From: Amborella trichopoda
Taxonomy: Eukaryota; Streptophyta; Magnoliopsida; Amborellales; Amborellaceae
Reading direction: 5' to 3'
DNA length: 64,000 nucleotides
Assembly (NCBI RefSeq): GCF_000471905.2
Contig: NW_006494943.1
Coordinates: 1,587,588-1,651,587 of the forward strand
Below, one piece after another: positions 22,107 to 33,534 of this stretch. A program made the translations under genes and the position numbers. How positions within the stretch are numbered: position 1 is the first letter of the stretch; every line of letters begins with the position of its first letter. The notes under the pieces are model-generated. The model was not told the DNA's origin, searched no databases, and was given only the letters and a program-made list of their open reading frames with translations.

Positions 22107-23697
22107 TTATTTGATTTCATTGTTTATTAATTAAAATACATTGTTTAAGAAACTTTCTATGTTTTGGTAGTTCACTTGTGAATAGCTTGTAAAGGCAATG
22201 AAGGAATTCATCACCATGGATATAATGTAAATGGGTAATATTTATTAAAGAAGGTAAATAATGAACTCTTGATGCTGTGTATTCTTCCCAAGGATTTTCT
22301 ACATCTTCAAGGCACCATTACTAATTATTGCTTGTACCTATCATTTGGAATGTCTTGGGGCGGTCATTAATCTCAGTCATGGTCAAATTGTTTATTCCAA
22401 TTTTCAGTTTTAGAAGTAATTTACTCAATGGCTCATTGCCTTTAATCACAATTAAAATTTGTATGTTGAAGTAATACTTTGTCAAAAAACAGGAAGGTCA
22501 TAAATGATTGGAACCTTTTCCCAGTTTTGTTGAACTAAGACCTGAGATGTGAGAGGTCCATGATTTTCAATATTTTAACGTAGAAAAAGGGTGGTGAGGG
22601 GTGAGCTTCTCGGCTGAAGTTTGTGAAAATAGTCAACTATGCTTAGACTAGGTCTCAATCAGATAAATAGAATTCTTTTAATGAGTTCCTCACTTTTTTT
22701 TATTCATATAATGTGCATTCCGCATTACCTGAGGTTTCAAGACATTCTGACTCAGTTTGCTGAGTTTGCCACTGTTTGAGATGGAGGGAGTTATTAAATG
22801 GTTCGATGTTCCTGCCTTTCTGGAGGCATTACCCGTGGATTCATATGGCCTGGTTCTACGTAGTAGATATAATATCTTATTGTTCTCTTGGATTATTTTA
22901 TTTTTCCTAAGCTTTTCATTCCATGCTGCTGCAATTGTTCAACCATTGGCTCACTGGCAATGATGACAAAAAGGCCGGACTTACAACTGCTCTGGATCCA
23001 TTTCAGCTGGTGGCAGGGTGATGTGAAATTTATCAGGGTATATTCTGAGCTAGTTGAGAACTTTGAGAACATAAAGTCGAAATGGAAAATTTGTAGTCAA
23101 ACCTGTTTTCAGTTCTCTTGAAAATTGACAAAATTCATTGTTTTTTCCTTCTCTCTAATCATTGTTTCATGCTTTTGCAGTTTAAGAGGAAGTTCACATA
23201 ATAGTCCTTAAAAGAATGTTATGCAATTGTTTATTGTTGCCTGATAGCTTAGTTCGCTCTTCCCACTTGTGCATGTGTTACTCTTTTTTTTTTGGTATTG
23301 GATTCTGAACCTTAACTCGTTCATTAATCTGATCATTTCTTGATTGTAATAATTGTTTTATTCTTAAGTTGCTCTAGTGTACATGAAGTGAGGATAGAAT
23401 CCACAACTCTGCAAGAAAGAGAGATGACAAAGTGGGCTTAATGTTTCACACTAAAACAAAGTCTCCAACCTTGAGACTTGGATTATGGCTCTCGTCTTTG
23501 ATAGATAACCAACTCACTCCTAGGTTTTACATAGGACATTGCATAAAGAGATTTAACGGCTTTGGGCTCATCTATTTTAATGGATATACATGGAAGTCTC
23601 CACAGGTATTGCAACTCACAATTTGCTCAACCGATCACATTTGTCATGTCAATCTACACAAGCAAAGGACTTGATGCAATGACAAATATTTATTTGT
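22107..23697. other. Unassigned region after the PPR pseudogene
   Basis: A short plus-strand frame with GVIKWFDVPAFLEALP near 22785 and another with VKFIRVYSELVENFENIKSK near 23022 have protein-like composition but match nothing recognised. They could be gene fragments. No start, splice structure or repeat could be assigned. Confidence 0.2.
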
Positions 23698-25010
23698 TTT
23701 TGCTATTTTTTTAGGATTAGGGTTATTTTTGTCTTTCTTGGTTGTATAGATTTCAGTGGTAGAATTGAAATGTTTATTTTATGTTGAACGATGAAGTGAT
23801 TAGAAAACTAGAGAGAGAAAATAGGTAAGATAAGGATATAGAGTGAGATTTACATGAGGTTAAAGATAGACAATGTGGAAGATATAGAGATGGAGAAAAA
23901 ACGTGGGGAGATGAGGTTTTGTTAACTTTTGTTTTTATCATACTTTTTTAATTAATTCTTTTATTTGTATTTAAAGGGAAATGATGTCTCTCTTTGAAAC
24001 TAGGTTAAATAGAGTAAAGAAATTATTTCTGGGTCGGGGTGGAGACCCTTGCATATTTTGCATATTTTGAGAGAGGCTAGATTTTCAACTATTTATTTTA
24101 TTTTTATTTTTTAGTTATTATTATCTAATATCAGAGCCTTGAGATCAGAGCCTTAGATCCATAAAACATGATGCTTTACAAATATCTACAAATCCCATTA
24201 TGGAGTATATAGATTAAATATTTGAGCGATTAAATGAAAAATTTGAGCGAATCATAGAAGACCTGATATATCTACAATATTTATTTAGTAGATTACAACA
24301 TGAGGAGAAAGAACACGAAGAGGTAAATCCCAGTGTAAAAGATGTAGACAATTATGAAGAAAAAGATACAATACTTGCAATGTTTGAAATACCATCCTTC
24401 AAAATCGAAGGAGAAATTAAAATCAAGTTGGATATTTTACAAGTTCTGTTATTGTTTTGTTAAAGAAAAAATATCTTGCATCACCAACTATTGGAAAGAT
24501 TATTAGAGGAGTTTAGATGTTCAAGATGAAGGTCGTGCTTCTCCCAATCTAATGAGAAAGATGCAATGATTTTTTTTGTTATTTTTTACATTTTTTGAAA
24601 AGTGTATTCTATTTTAAAAGATGAAGTGGGTTTTTTTTTTGTAGAATATTAAAAGATGAAGTGGCTAGGAAATTAGAGAGATAAAATAGGTAAGATAAGG
24701 ATGTCAACAAATTTACATGTCGTTAAAGAGAGACAAATGTGGACCATATAGAGAAAGAAAAAATGTGGGTACATGAGGTTCTTATTGGTTTTTCCTTTAT
24801 CTTTTTTTATTATTATTATTAATTCTTTTAGTTGTGTTTAAAGAAAAGGATGCGCTATTTAAATTCAGGGAGGGTGAATTGAGTAAAGAAATTATTTTTG
24901 GATTTTGTAAAGAGATTTTTGGATGAACTCCTTTACAGATCCTTAGTGAGAGTATATTTTTATTATTATTTATTTTTATCTTTATTTATTTATTTATTAT
25001 TTTCTCACTG
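23698..25010 (+). mobile_element. Short degenerate LTR retroelement
   Basis: Two direct repeats (about 23698-24120 and 24567-25010) share GATGAAGTG, AGAGAGAAAATAGGTAAGAT, AAGGATA, TTTACATG and GAGTAAAGAAATTATTT, with many differences. Just after the first, TAATATCAGAGCC near 24132 resembles the Met-tRNA primer-binding site (TGGTATCAGAGCC) with two changes. The interior (about 450 bp) has only a Glu-rich remnant reminiscent of gag (NPSVKDV, EIPSFKIEGE). Size suggests a TRIM-like or deleted element. Confidence 0.5.
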
Positions 25011-26495
25011 TATCACGACCCTATGAGGTTTAGGAGTAAAATTTGGACTCTATGTGGTTTAGGAGTAAAATTTGAACCTCAGCATTCAAAGCGCCACAAC
25101 TCCAAATATACTTTATTTTGATGTAAGTTTTGAAATTGATCGCCTTATGAGCCACCATAATTAAGCTTGACCTTACGTAGTGACAAATTATTATGGGATC
25201 TTGGTACTTTAGATGAGAGGCTCTCTTTTTTTTGTACTTCAGATGAGAGATTCTCTTGATCTATTTATTCTTCAATGAAATTTATTCTATAATGAAAATG
25301 AATCATATGAGTTACTGACTTGATGCTTGGGTATGACTTTGAGTGACAGGCCATGGGATTAATGTGCCCCTTGCATGCACAGTACTTGTTTGGATATTGG
25401 ATTTGATCCCTCCCAAATTACGTAGTGAATGTGTATCTCCATTCACCCAAGACAATGGCAAAGAGTATTTGATTTCTAGAGAGAACAACCTCTATTTAAG
25501 GAAAAATCGGGGGCCAATTTGTAATACAAAAATTTACCTTTTCAAGGGGCAGCTCCATGAAATGGCTTAAAAATGTCACCGTAAATCAGTTTTATATGGA
25601 TTTGACTGTCACTTAACCGGTGTGGAGTCTGGTAGTTGAATCCGTTTGGATATGAATTTTAAACAATAAAGGGAAAATAGGATCAATAGTTAAAAAAGAA
25701 AATGCCCGGCTTTGTTTAATCATCCTGATCAATCAATACTTTCCGAATCGATTGGAAAACCTGTTTAGTATTGGTTTTGATTGGGTTTTTGACCAAACTT
25801 AGGTTTTTGCTTTAGTCGGGAAGGCCAAAAGTCTTTTTAGTAGTCTGACTGTCAGGGCCGCCAAACAACCCAATCTTGATACTATGCCATAAATATTTTA
25901 TAGTTGGACATGAATCACAGCCTTGTCAAGAGAGAGAGGGGGGGGTTCCGGTCCCTCTTCTATCACATATAGAAATAAAAAATGAAAAACCATCCATTAG
26001 GATGGTCTTCCATTTGAACTTAGTTGCCTTAGAACTATGAATCGAGCCCAATTTGACTTCGACCCAAACCCAACTGAGTAGTCTAAGTAAGACCGGACTC
26101 CAAGCCATTGGGCTGCCTATTGTCTAGATACAGAATGGACCGCCTATTGTCTAAGCGAAGAAAACGGGACGATGCGATGCGAAGAAAACTACAACCAAGC
26201 AACGGGAGAGCGCGTTAGCGTGTAAGCCGTTGCGCGGCTAACAAGTACTGTAGACCTTGTCACTACATGACCCATTTGTTTACGGAAAATTGTTTCATAC
26301 GGGCTAGACCACATTTCTACCTATGCCGTCCACAAAGTGAAAAGCATCCATCTTAAAGATGGATGCAAGTAAGTGTTCATTTAAAAACATTGGAAACTAA
26401 CTGCCCAAATGTTTTTTATTATAATTGTTATTTTTTTATTTTAAAAATTTATTTATTTATTCATATTCATGATCTCTATGTTAAAGATTACAAGT
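25011..26495. other. Unassigned region
   Basis: It begins with a small tandem repeat (TATG.GGTTTAGGAGTAAAAT twice, 25021-25075). The rest is single-copy-looking DNA with no recognised gene. Confidence 0.3.
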
Positions 26496-26930
26496 TGTCA
26501 CACCCCAAGAATTTACAATACAAATATTCTTGAGATGTGACAGTCAAAACATATATACATCTGTTGATAGGACAAATTTACAGTGGTAAATTCTTACAAA
26601 GTAACAAAAAAAAGCTTAGGCACAACTACAATATCTTCCAAAGTTGATCCTAACGAGCACTCAAATGAAACTGCAGTTATCCTGAAAATGTTTACCATAG
26701 TTTGATGAGTTTGGCTACTCAGTAAATGATCATCATAATCCTAAAAATAATCATGATGAAAGATATAAACAAACTTTTAAAATGGAGGTCAATTAAAAAC
26801 AATGCGAGCACAAGCATTTATAGATAACAATTTCACTTTTAGAAATACCCAATTAAACATAATCCAAATAATTGAAATGCATATAACATTTTAACGGCAG
26901 TGCATAATTCAAAAGATTCCACAAAATTAC

Positions 26931-27142
26931 CCTACTGGCATCCCAAGTAGGTCACCTATATACCCCATCAGCGTCTTGATGGGTCCACTTAATCCCTATC
27001 GGCGTCCCAGATAGGTCCACTTAATCCCTGCAGGTCCATTTATACCTCACCGGCATATCGGATGAGTCCACTTAATCCCTACCGGCGTCCTGGATAGGTC
27101 CACTTAAACCTCACCGGCGAACCTGATGAGTCCACTTGCATA
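26931..27142. repeat. About 42-bp tandem repeat in the LTR
   Basis: Units of CCCTA(C/T)CGGCGTCC, GATAGGTCCACTTAATCCC recur about five times with variation. Confidence 0.8.
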
Positions 27143-27173
27143 CTTAAAGTATTTCTAAATCTCTTTAGACATT

Positions 27174-27207
27174 NNNNNNNNNNNNNNNNNNNNNNNNNNN
27201 NNNNNNN
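27174..27207. other. Assembly gap (34 N)
   Basis: A run of N inside the chromovirus LTR next to the tandem array. Confidence 1.
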
Positions 27208-28213
27208 ATAACCAATCAAATATTTTGGGCTCAAATTTAAAAGGGTAGCAATTCGTAAAGACATTCTAGCATAATTGCCAGTTTAATATGTATAGAAAAA
27301 CTCTTATAGAATTTCAAGAATACAGAATTATCACAATTTATGAGATGTTAATTCGCAATTAAACATTTCACAACAATGTTATAATCAATTGCAAAAATAT
27401 CAATTTTTTTAAATAATAAGGCAGTCATTGCACATGAAATTTACAATGTCTAAATATTCAAAAACAGTAGAAAGAAATCTCACAATTTTACGAACAGCAG
27501 AAATATCACATTTATTTCTAATAATTTTATTTCTAAAATTTTCTAACAATAGAAAAGAAAAATAAATAAATAAATTTATTTCTAAGAATTTATAGCATTT
27601 AAAATTTCTAATATTATAATTTTATTAAAAAGATTATTTTTCAAAATAATGAGGTCACTTGCGCATAAAATTTATCGCGCCTAAAATTCATGATAATAAG
27701 TAGAAATAATTATTTCATTTCATTTTTAAAAAGAATGGATTATTTTTCAAGATAATGAAGTCACTTACCTAAAATATTTGAGAGGGAGCTTCCGATAAAA
27801 ATTCGCCTAGGGAGAGGAGCTCACTGTGTTTCGACTCGAGAGAGAAAGATCTCAGAAGTTTTCTAGGGTGGGAGTCCTCGCCTCTCGTATTTAAACTCTT
27901 ACGACACCTTATTATAATATTTTATTAAGTTACACCTCATACACGAGGTGTAACCGTTATATTACCCCTTATATGCTTAAAGCCCACGTCCACTCGACGT
28001 AGCAAGGCAGGAGCAAACAAAAGAAACTCAACCAAAAGATTTTGAAAATAGTGATGGTCCCTAAGGACCATTATGCTCATACGAACCATCAGTTATTAAA
28101 AGTTTTCCCCTTCTTCTTCTTCTTCTTTTTTTTTTTTTGTTGGAATTTTAGAATTATTACATTTTTCCCTGCCCCCCTTAAAGAAATATAGTCCTCTAAA
28201 TTTGTGTACCTGA

Positions 28214-28450
28214 TTACTGAAAAAGATAAGGATATTTTTCTCTGATATCGTCTTCTCGTTCCCAAGTCGACTCTTCTCTTGAATAGTACTGCCATAATTT
28301 ATGAACCAAAGGAATCTCCTTGTTGCGCAACACTTGTACCCTTCTATCCAGTATCAAAATTGGCTGCTCAATGAAGGATAAGTCCTTCCTGATTGGTAAA
28401 GGTTCATATTTCAAGATATGGGATGGGTCGGGCTGATAAAGGTTCAAATT
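28214..28450 (-). pseudogene. C-terminal chromodomain of a Gypsy polyprotein
   Basis: Reading on the minus strand gives YQPDPSHILKYEPLPI, then EQPILILDRRVQVLRNKEI, then an LWQYYS..E.STWEREDD segment and a final YPYLF. This is the end of the integrase chromodomain of plant chromoviruses. Similarity stops abruptly near 28450, where pararetroviral DNA starts, so integrase, RT and gag are missing here. It belongs with the LTR at 26496-28091. Confidence 0.85.
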
Positions 28451-28634
28451 CGAGATAGTATTCATACTACTTGGATTCTAATTGATATCTCTGTTATTTC
28501 TCTTATTATCATTTTGTGTTGCTTCCTATATTATACTGCGCTTTTATGTTTTCTACTAGACTATACCACAGTATTTTCAATGATTTTAAGATAAAATTAG
28601 ACAAAAAGTAAGATTTAGATCTTGGCGTGCTTTT

Positions 28635-28647
28635 TGGTATCAGAGCC
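28635..28647 (+). promoter_or_regulatory. Met-tRNA primer-binding site of the pararetrovirus
   Basis: TGGTATCAGAGCC, complementary to the 3' end of plant initiator Met-tRNA, the minus-strand primer site of plant pararetroviruses and many LTR elements. The following plus-strand coding remnant is caulimovirid-like, so the viral assignment is preferred. Confidence 0.75.
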
Positions 28648-28787
28648 TATAGACCTTCTTACTATTTACTGTTAGACTTTTTTTAGTTGTGAACAGTGTT
28701 TAGTTGCTAAGTTTCTAATAAAATTAGCTATTTATATGGTAAAGTTAAGACTCATTGTCGCCCAGTCATTATAGACCATTTAGGCCA

Positions 28788-29795
28788 GGAAGAGCCGCTC
28801 AAGTCATTCAAGACGTAAGAGGTTGACCAGAGGTGGTCTCAAAAGACGTAAGAGGTTGGTCTCAAATAAAACTTCCACAGGATTGGAAGATTCAAACCTC
28901 CAATCAGTCAGTAAAAACTCCAAAAAATAATATTCCAAATCAAATTATTGAACATATAGACGGCGAAATAGAAATACAATTTAATCAAAGATCTCCTCCT
29001 ATAACTAGTACCGATGATACTTATCTTCCACTACCAAGACGATCATTACCCTCACGAAAGTCTGGGTTTAGCATTACATAACCTAAAACTTCTTCGAATT
29101 CAGAACCTGAAATACAAGGACTAGTAAGAACTCAAGAGAATATACTTAAACCAGTATATCAAACCCATCTACAACATAAGCGATATAAAAAAATTTTGAA
29201 AAAAGAAAAAATAACTATAGGATCTTTTGAATGGCTTAAAACAACATTATTATTAAAAGGAATAAAAATTCCTGAATTCCAATTACATACTCTTGAAAAT
29301 AAATATAATACTTATATTACAAGTCAACAGAAATATATCCGTAGTATTCATCCTCTCGAAGAAAGTATAAAATAATAGATAAAAAACAAGAATTAGAAAC
29401 TCTAGCTACTCCATATAAAACACTTCCTGACGAAAATTATCTTAAAATAGAATTGTTACCCCATTTGGTTGAACAAAATAATTATACAAATTTATATTTA
29501 CAAACCATAGGAAAACAGACCACTAGGATAGAAAACATTATCCAACAACCACAATAGAAAATAGAAGAAAAGAAAAAGGCAATATTAGTTAAACCTCCTT
29601 ATCTAATAAACAAGGCCAGATTTCAAAAGAAAGAAGAATTTTCGTCTGAATTAATGCAGCAGTTAATTACTAAATTAGCAACTCTAGATATTAAAGAAAA
29701 GGGAAAATCTAAAAGTAAAGAATCAGTAATAAAAATAGCAAAACCAGCAGCCATGATGCTCCATGAAATTCCCGAAATTCCAATCATCATATGAT
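28788..29795 (+). pseudogene. Caulimovirid polyprotein N-terminal/spacer remnant
   Basis: The frame with GWSQIKLPQDWKI starts after an 11-codon local duplication (GACGTAAGAGGTTG at 28812 and 28845). It has a TAA at about 29079, continues with Lys/Glu-rich sequence, then shifts and stops again near 29373. NNYTNLYLQTIGKQTTRIEN near 29480 is typical of the spacer between movement and coat regions. It ends near the junction at about 29770-29795. The movement protein core was not found. Disabled. Confidence 0.55.
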
Positions 29796-29960
29796 AATAT
29801 TTTCTTTATTTGTATCTGAGAGTAAGATATAACTTTAGTAGTAGGATTAAAGAAGTGTACCAGAGTGATAGAACCTGTTTCCATGAGAACAGTCTTATAC
29901 CATTCTCGGGTTTTGTTTCCATTTGAAGGATTAATATGATTTTGGACATATAGAAGAGCC
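29775..29960 (-). pseudogene. Short frame downstream of viral RNase H
   Basis: A minus-strand frame containing ETGSITLVHFFNP and VISYSQIQIKKIL lies after the RNase H region and stops at the inversion junction. Its place corresponds to a second viral frame of unknown function. Assignment is by position only. Confidence 0.35.
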
Positions 29961-30299
29961 GCTTATTTGGGTCTATATGGATATGTTTATCATCAATAGT
30001 AATATCTATTAAAAGACTGTTTCTTCAAATATGGCCTTGTGTGAGGTAGAACTAGTTGATTTATTTTGGTTGGATAGCGGAGTAAATATAGGATCTGGAA
30101 TTTGGGTAGATTGTTCAAGATAATTCAGAGATCTGGTTGGTGATAACGGTGGATGCATAGCTAGAGGTGAACCGGGGTTCACTATGGGGACAAGGTCCAT
30201 TAGTGTCTGTAAATTCTTGCCTGGTCGTTGATTAGGAGTATTAATATTCATATTAAAGAGTTGTATTGCTAATGGGATTTCTTCAAACTCAAACTGTGG

Positions 30300-30720
30300 T
30301 GGTAGATCGGGATGCCCCCTGCAAAAATTCACGGGTGAGGAAATCAGGAAGAGAGTTAGTAGAGCCGTGAAGATGTTCAATGGTAAAATCAAAAGCTGAT
30401 AAAATAGCTTGCCAAATGAAACTCTTTTTTGCAGAATATCTTTGGCAGATTACAGTATGTTCAAATAAAAAAATAAGTATTTAGAATATCACTTTGAAAC
30501 TTATTCACACAATGAACTATAGCTAAAATTTCTTTTTTAATAGTCGAATAATTTTGCTTTGCAGAGTTTCAAGCTTTAGATGTATATCTAACTAATTGTT
30601 CGTTATTGCTATTATTTCGCTGTTTAAGAATTCCACCTAATCCTATTTCTGAAGCATCGCATTCAATAATTTTAAATGCAGTAGGATCGGATAAAACTAA
30701 ACAGGGTAGTTCTTTTGATT
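30300..30720 (-). pseudogene. Caulimovirid RNase H domain, broken
   Basis: ECDASEIGLGGIL (about 30622-30669) carries a catalytic Asp. After a stop near 30569 (YTSKA, stop), similarity continues with QNYSTIKKEILAIV. After a further disrupted stretch it ends in SLPDFLTREFLQG near 30320. At least one stop and frame changes disable it. Confidence 0.8.
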
Positions 30721-31560
30721 TGCTTTTCAGAAGTCGAATAGCATTAGTATGTTGATCAATCCACTTAGGCGGATTCTTTTTTAATCGATCAAATAATGGT
30801 TTGGCAATAGTAGCAAAGTCTTGAATAAAATCTGCTATATAATTTAAACATCCTAAGAAGCGTTGTAATTCTACTTTTGTTAAGATTACATCAGGAAATT
30901 TATTAGAAAATTCAATAGCTCTATCAATAGGAATGATTGTGCTTTGGAAGATGTTATGTCCTAAGAATCGGACTTTTGTTTGACAAAGAGCTAATTTTTT
31001 AGCAGAGACGACAAGTCCCGCAGTTTTTACTGTATTAAGGAATATATTTAAATGTTTAAAATGTTGATGTATGTCAATAGAAAAAATAAGAACATCATCG
31101 ATGTAGACTATCATAAATTTTAAATAGGGATTAAATACATCATTCACAAATTTCTGGAATTCAGATGGGGCATTTTTTAATCCAAATGGCATAACGTTCC
31201 ATTCATATTGTCCAAAAGGAACATTAAACATCGTTTTATAGCGGGTCTTGTTTATTTATTTGTATTTGCCAATAACCTGACTTTAAATCAATATTTGAAA
31301 AAATGCAGGCATTTAGAAGTCTATCTAATAAATCTTTTTTATTTGGAATTGGATATCTTATCCATTTTAAAACTTTGTTTAGGTGTTTATAGTTGATGAC
31401 TAGTCTAGGAACGCCTCGTTCCTTTTCTGCATTATTTTCTACGTAGAAGGCGGCACAACTCCATGGTGATGAGCTAGGCCGTATTAATCCCTTAGCTAGG
31501 AGAGAATCTATTTCGTTTTTACATATTTCTACCATTTTTGTATTCATTTGAATCGGTCGA
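30720..31560 (-). pseudogene. Caulimovirid reverse transcriptase, broken
   Basis: The N-terminal part (31547-31236) has LIRPSSSPWSCAAFYVEN, RLVINYKHLN and DLKSGYWQI. The rest (31231 downwards) has NVPFGQYEWNVMPFGLKNAP and the active-site box YIDDVLIF near 31100. These are typical of the Caulimoviridae/Gypsy RT group. A frameshift at about 31231-31240 separates the two parts. Confidence 0.9.
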
Positions 31561-31639
31561 GCTTTAGTTGGTATTTTAGATTTCGAAAAGTTCTCTTCAT
31601 AGGGTAGTGATATTATATGTTTATGTCAATTCCAAAAAG

Positions 31640-32165
31640 CAGTAGGTAGTTCTCTACAAATTATTGTTTCTATTTGCCTTTTAATTTGCCTTATTGTTTT
31701 TTGAATTTCAAGTAGTAACAGTTGTTCTTTAGTTGTTTTATATTTTATTTCAGCTTGTAATTGATACAAAAATGTCTCTTTGTTTTGTATGTTTTGTTTT
31801 ACATTATTTATTTCTTTTATTTTTAGTTTATCAATAAATTCAAATTTGACTTTTATTCCTTCTATTGTTGATTCTATTCCAGTATGATCTATATTAATCA
31901 GATATAGCATACTGAGAAATGGAGTTCCTAAAATCACAGCTTGATTTAATCCTCTTACCATAATAAATGGTAGTTCTAAGCAAATTCCATTATTACATAT
32001 AGCAACATTTGATAATTTATAATTGATTTTTAATTTACTCCCATCGACTGTATTTAATACTTGTGTTGTTTTCTGAAAGTATTTTGTGGGAACTAATCCT
32101 TCGCTTATACAATTTAAATCAGCATCTGAGTCTATTAAGGCTAATGTTTGGAAGGTAAATTCGTT
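31640..32165 (-). pseudogene. Caulimovirid aspartic protease region
   Basis: The active-site region reads LIDSDADLNCI near 32116-32142, where the family has D-S/T-G-A, so the Gly is replaced by Asp. A hydrophobic AVILGTPFLSML segment follows near 31900, matching the second conserved strand. A linker towards the RT runs to about 31626. Confidence 0.7.
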
Positions 32166-32228
32166 CAGAACTATGATTTTAATTAATGTCTACCATTTTT
32201 GGCTTAGAATTTTGTTGATTAAATTTAA

Positions 32229-33000
32229 TTAAAGTTCTTGGTTAAGATTATAGGATTCAGGTTTATTTTCCATGTTGTGTAATAAATTTGCAAATTCTAT
32301 ATCTCCTTCATCTTCAGAAGTATTATCTGTTAATTTGGTTAATTCCAATAACTTAATTTTGTTTTTTAACTTAATAAGTTCAGATTTTACTTCATTAATT
32401 TCGTGTTTTAGCTCAGCAATAATAGGTTCCTTTTGACTGTTATTCTTTTGACCAATTCGTTTCAGAATTTCTGAGAAACTATATTCTTCTGGTGGTTTGA
32501 TTAATGGAGTTAGTTTATTCTTAGCTTTTGCTATTTGAATACATTGACTGATTATGGTTCTTTTATAGTCAGTATTAGGTATTTTGTCTATAATTTCTAG
32601 AATTAAATTGTCTTCTTTGGTGAGGGTATGACAAGAACATTTATTATTTTGGTCAGATAAAGAGGATGTTTCATTTAATAAATCTTCATCTTTTATTATT
32701 CCAATATATGATTCGTTATCAGAACTATCTGAGGATGAGGAAGAGGTTGTACTGATATCTTTATCATAAAGCTGAATAATATCATACAACTGATTTCTTA
32801 TATGTTCATCTAATATTAATGATTCTATCTTTTTCTTAACATTACAGTTATTTTTATAAGTCCTAATTTTTCACATTTATAACACCGAGGTATTTGTCGT
32901 TTATATCTTTTTCCATCTTTGGGTTTTTTCTCGTACTTTTCGTCTTTATATTTAGGTTTCTTTTTATGATATAGTTTTTTGTATGATTTCTGTCTTATAT
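32229..33000 (-). pseudogene. Caulimovirid coat-protein C-terminal region with zinc knuckle
   Basis: A Lys-rich segment leads to CYKCEKLG (about 32870-32895), the first half of the CCHC knuckle. A one-base shift follows, so the His and last Cys are in another frame. Downstream (32789-32229) is an acidic Ser-rich stretch (STTSSSSSDSSDNES) and a predicted coiled coil (ELKHEINEVKSELIKLKNK). The minus-strand homology starts next to a TA repeat. Confidence 0.7.
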
Positions 33001-33011
33001 ATATATATATA
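32995..33011. repeat. (TA)n tract at the viral junction
   Basis: TTATATATATATATATA lies at the right limit of the viral sequence. TA-rich tracts are reported at junctions of several endogenous plant pararetroviruses. Confidence 0.8.
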
Positions 33012-33534
33012 GTGAAAAAGAGAGATTTCAAGTATTAAAAATAATGCATCTTGTAATATATTATTTGGCCTGTCCATTTTCAAGAGTTTCATGTATTTAT
33101 AGTTTTGTTTGATTCGAGCTATTTTTTAAGTTTAAAATTAGAGGTATAAATATATTCTCACATTATCCTAAAAATTTTTGAAGATTCACGTTAACACATA
33201 TTGTTTAAAGTTATGACCTTATGCAAACCACAACCTTATTTTAATTTATATGTTTAAAAAAATATTTATTATTATTATTATTTAGTTCGTGTTAAAACCC
33301 AAATTTCATATAAATACTATTTTTTTAAAATAAAAAATGAAATTCATTTTTAGCCCTTGAATGAGGCTCATTGAACGACCGGTAATTGTCCACATGTTCG
33401 GACGCAATATCCGAAAAGGCAGGGGTATTTCGGGTATATTTGCAACAACATAAGGCTCGAAAGGCAGGGCAATTCCGGGTATATTAGCCACTACAGAAGG
33501 CACGACTTCGAAATTGAAGTCGCACTTTCCCTCC
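33012..33534 (+). promoter_or_regulatory. Upstream region of POT1
   Basis: About 520 bp separate the viral junction from the POT1 start codon, so promoter and leader must lie here or inside viral DNA. It holds a 45-bp repeat (AAAGGCAGGGGTATTTCGGG at 33415, a variant at 33460) likely within the leader. No clear TATA box was assigned. Confidence 0.4.

Larger units (their letters stand above)
26496..28091 (-). mobile_element. 3' LTR of a Tekay/Del-type chromovirus, minus orientation
   Basis: The low end TGTCACACCCC is the reverse complement of the canonical GGGGTGTGACA LTR end. The high end gives TGATGG on the minus strand. Directly outside it lies a polypurine tract (GAAGAAGAAGAAGAAGGGG, minus, about 28103-28125). 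Further out is the end of the polyprotein. Length is about 1.6 kb. The interior has a tandem array and a 34-base gap. The 5' half of the element is missing. Confidence 0.7.
28470..33011. mobile_element. Rearranged endogenous pararetrovirus (Caulimoviridae)
   Basis: A left part (about 28470-29770) reads on the plus strand: Met-tRNA primer-binding site, then an N-terminal polyprotein segment. A right part (about 29770-33000) reads on the minus strand: coat-protein zinc knuckle, protease, reverse transcriptase, RNase H, then a short further frame. The parts meet tail to tail near 29770. No integrase and no LTRs are seen, as expected for the family. Order and sequence resemble petuvirus/florendovirus-like endogenous viruses, but the genus is uncertain. 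Stops and frameshifts occur in every region and it is not intact. It separates a truncated chromovirus from POT1. Confidence 0.8.
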
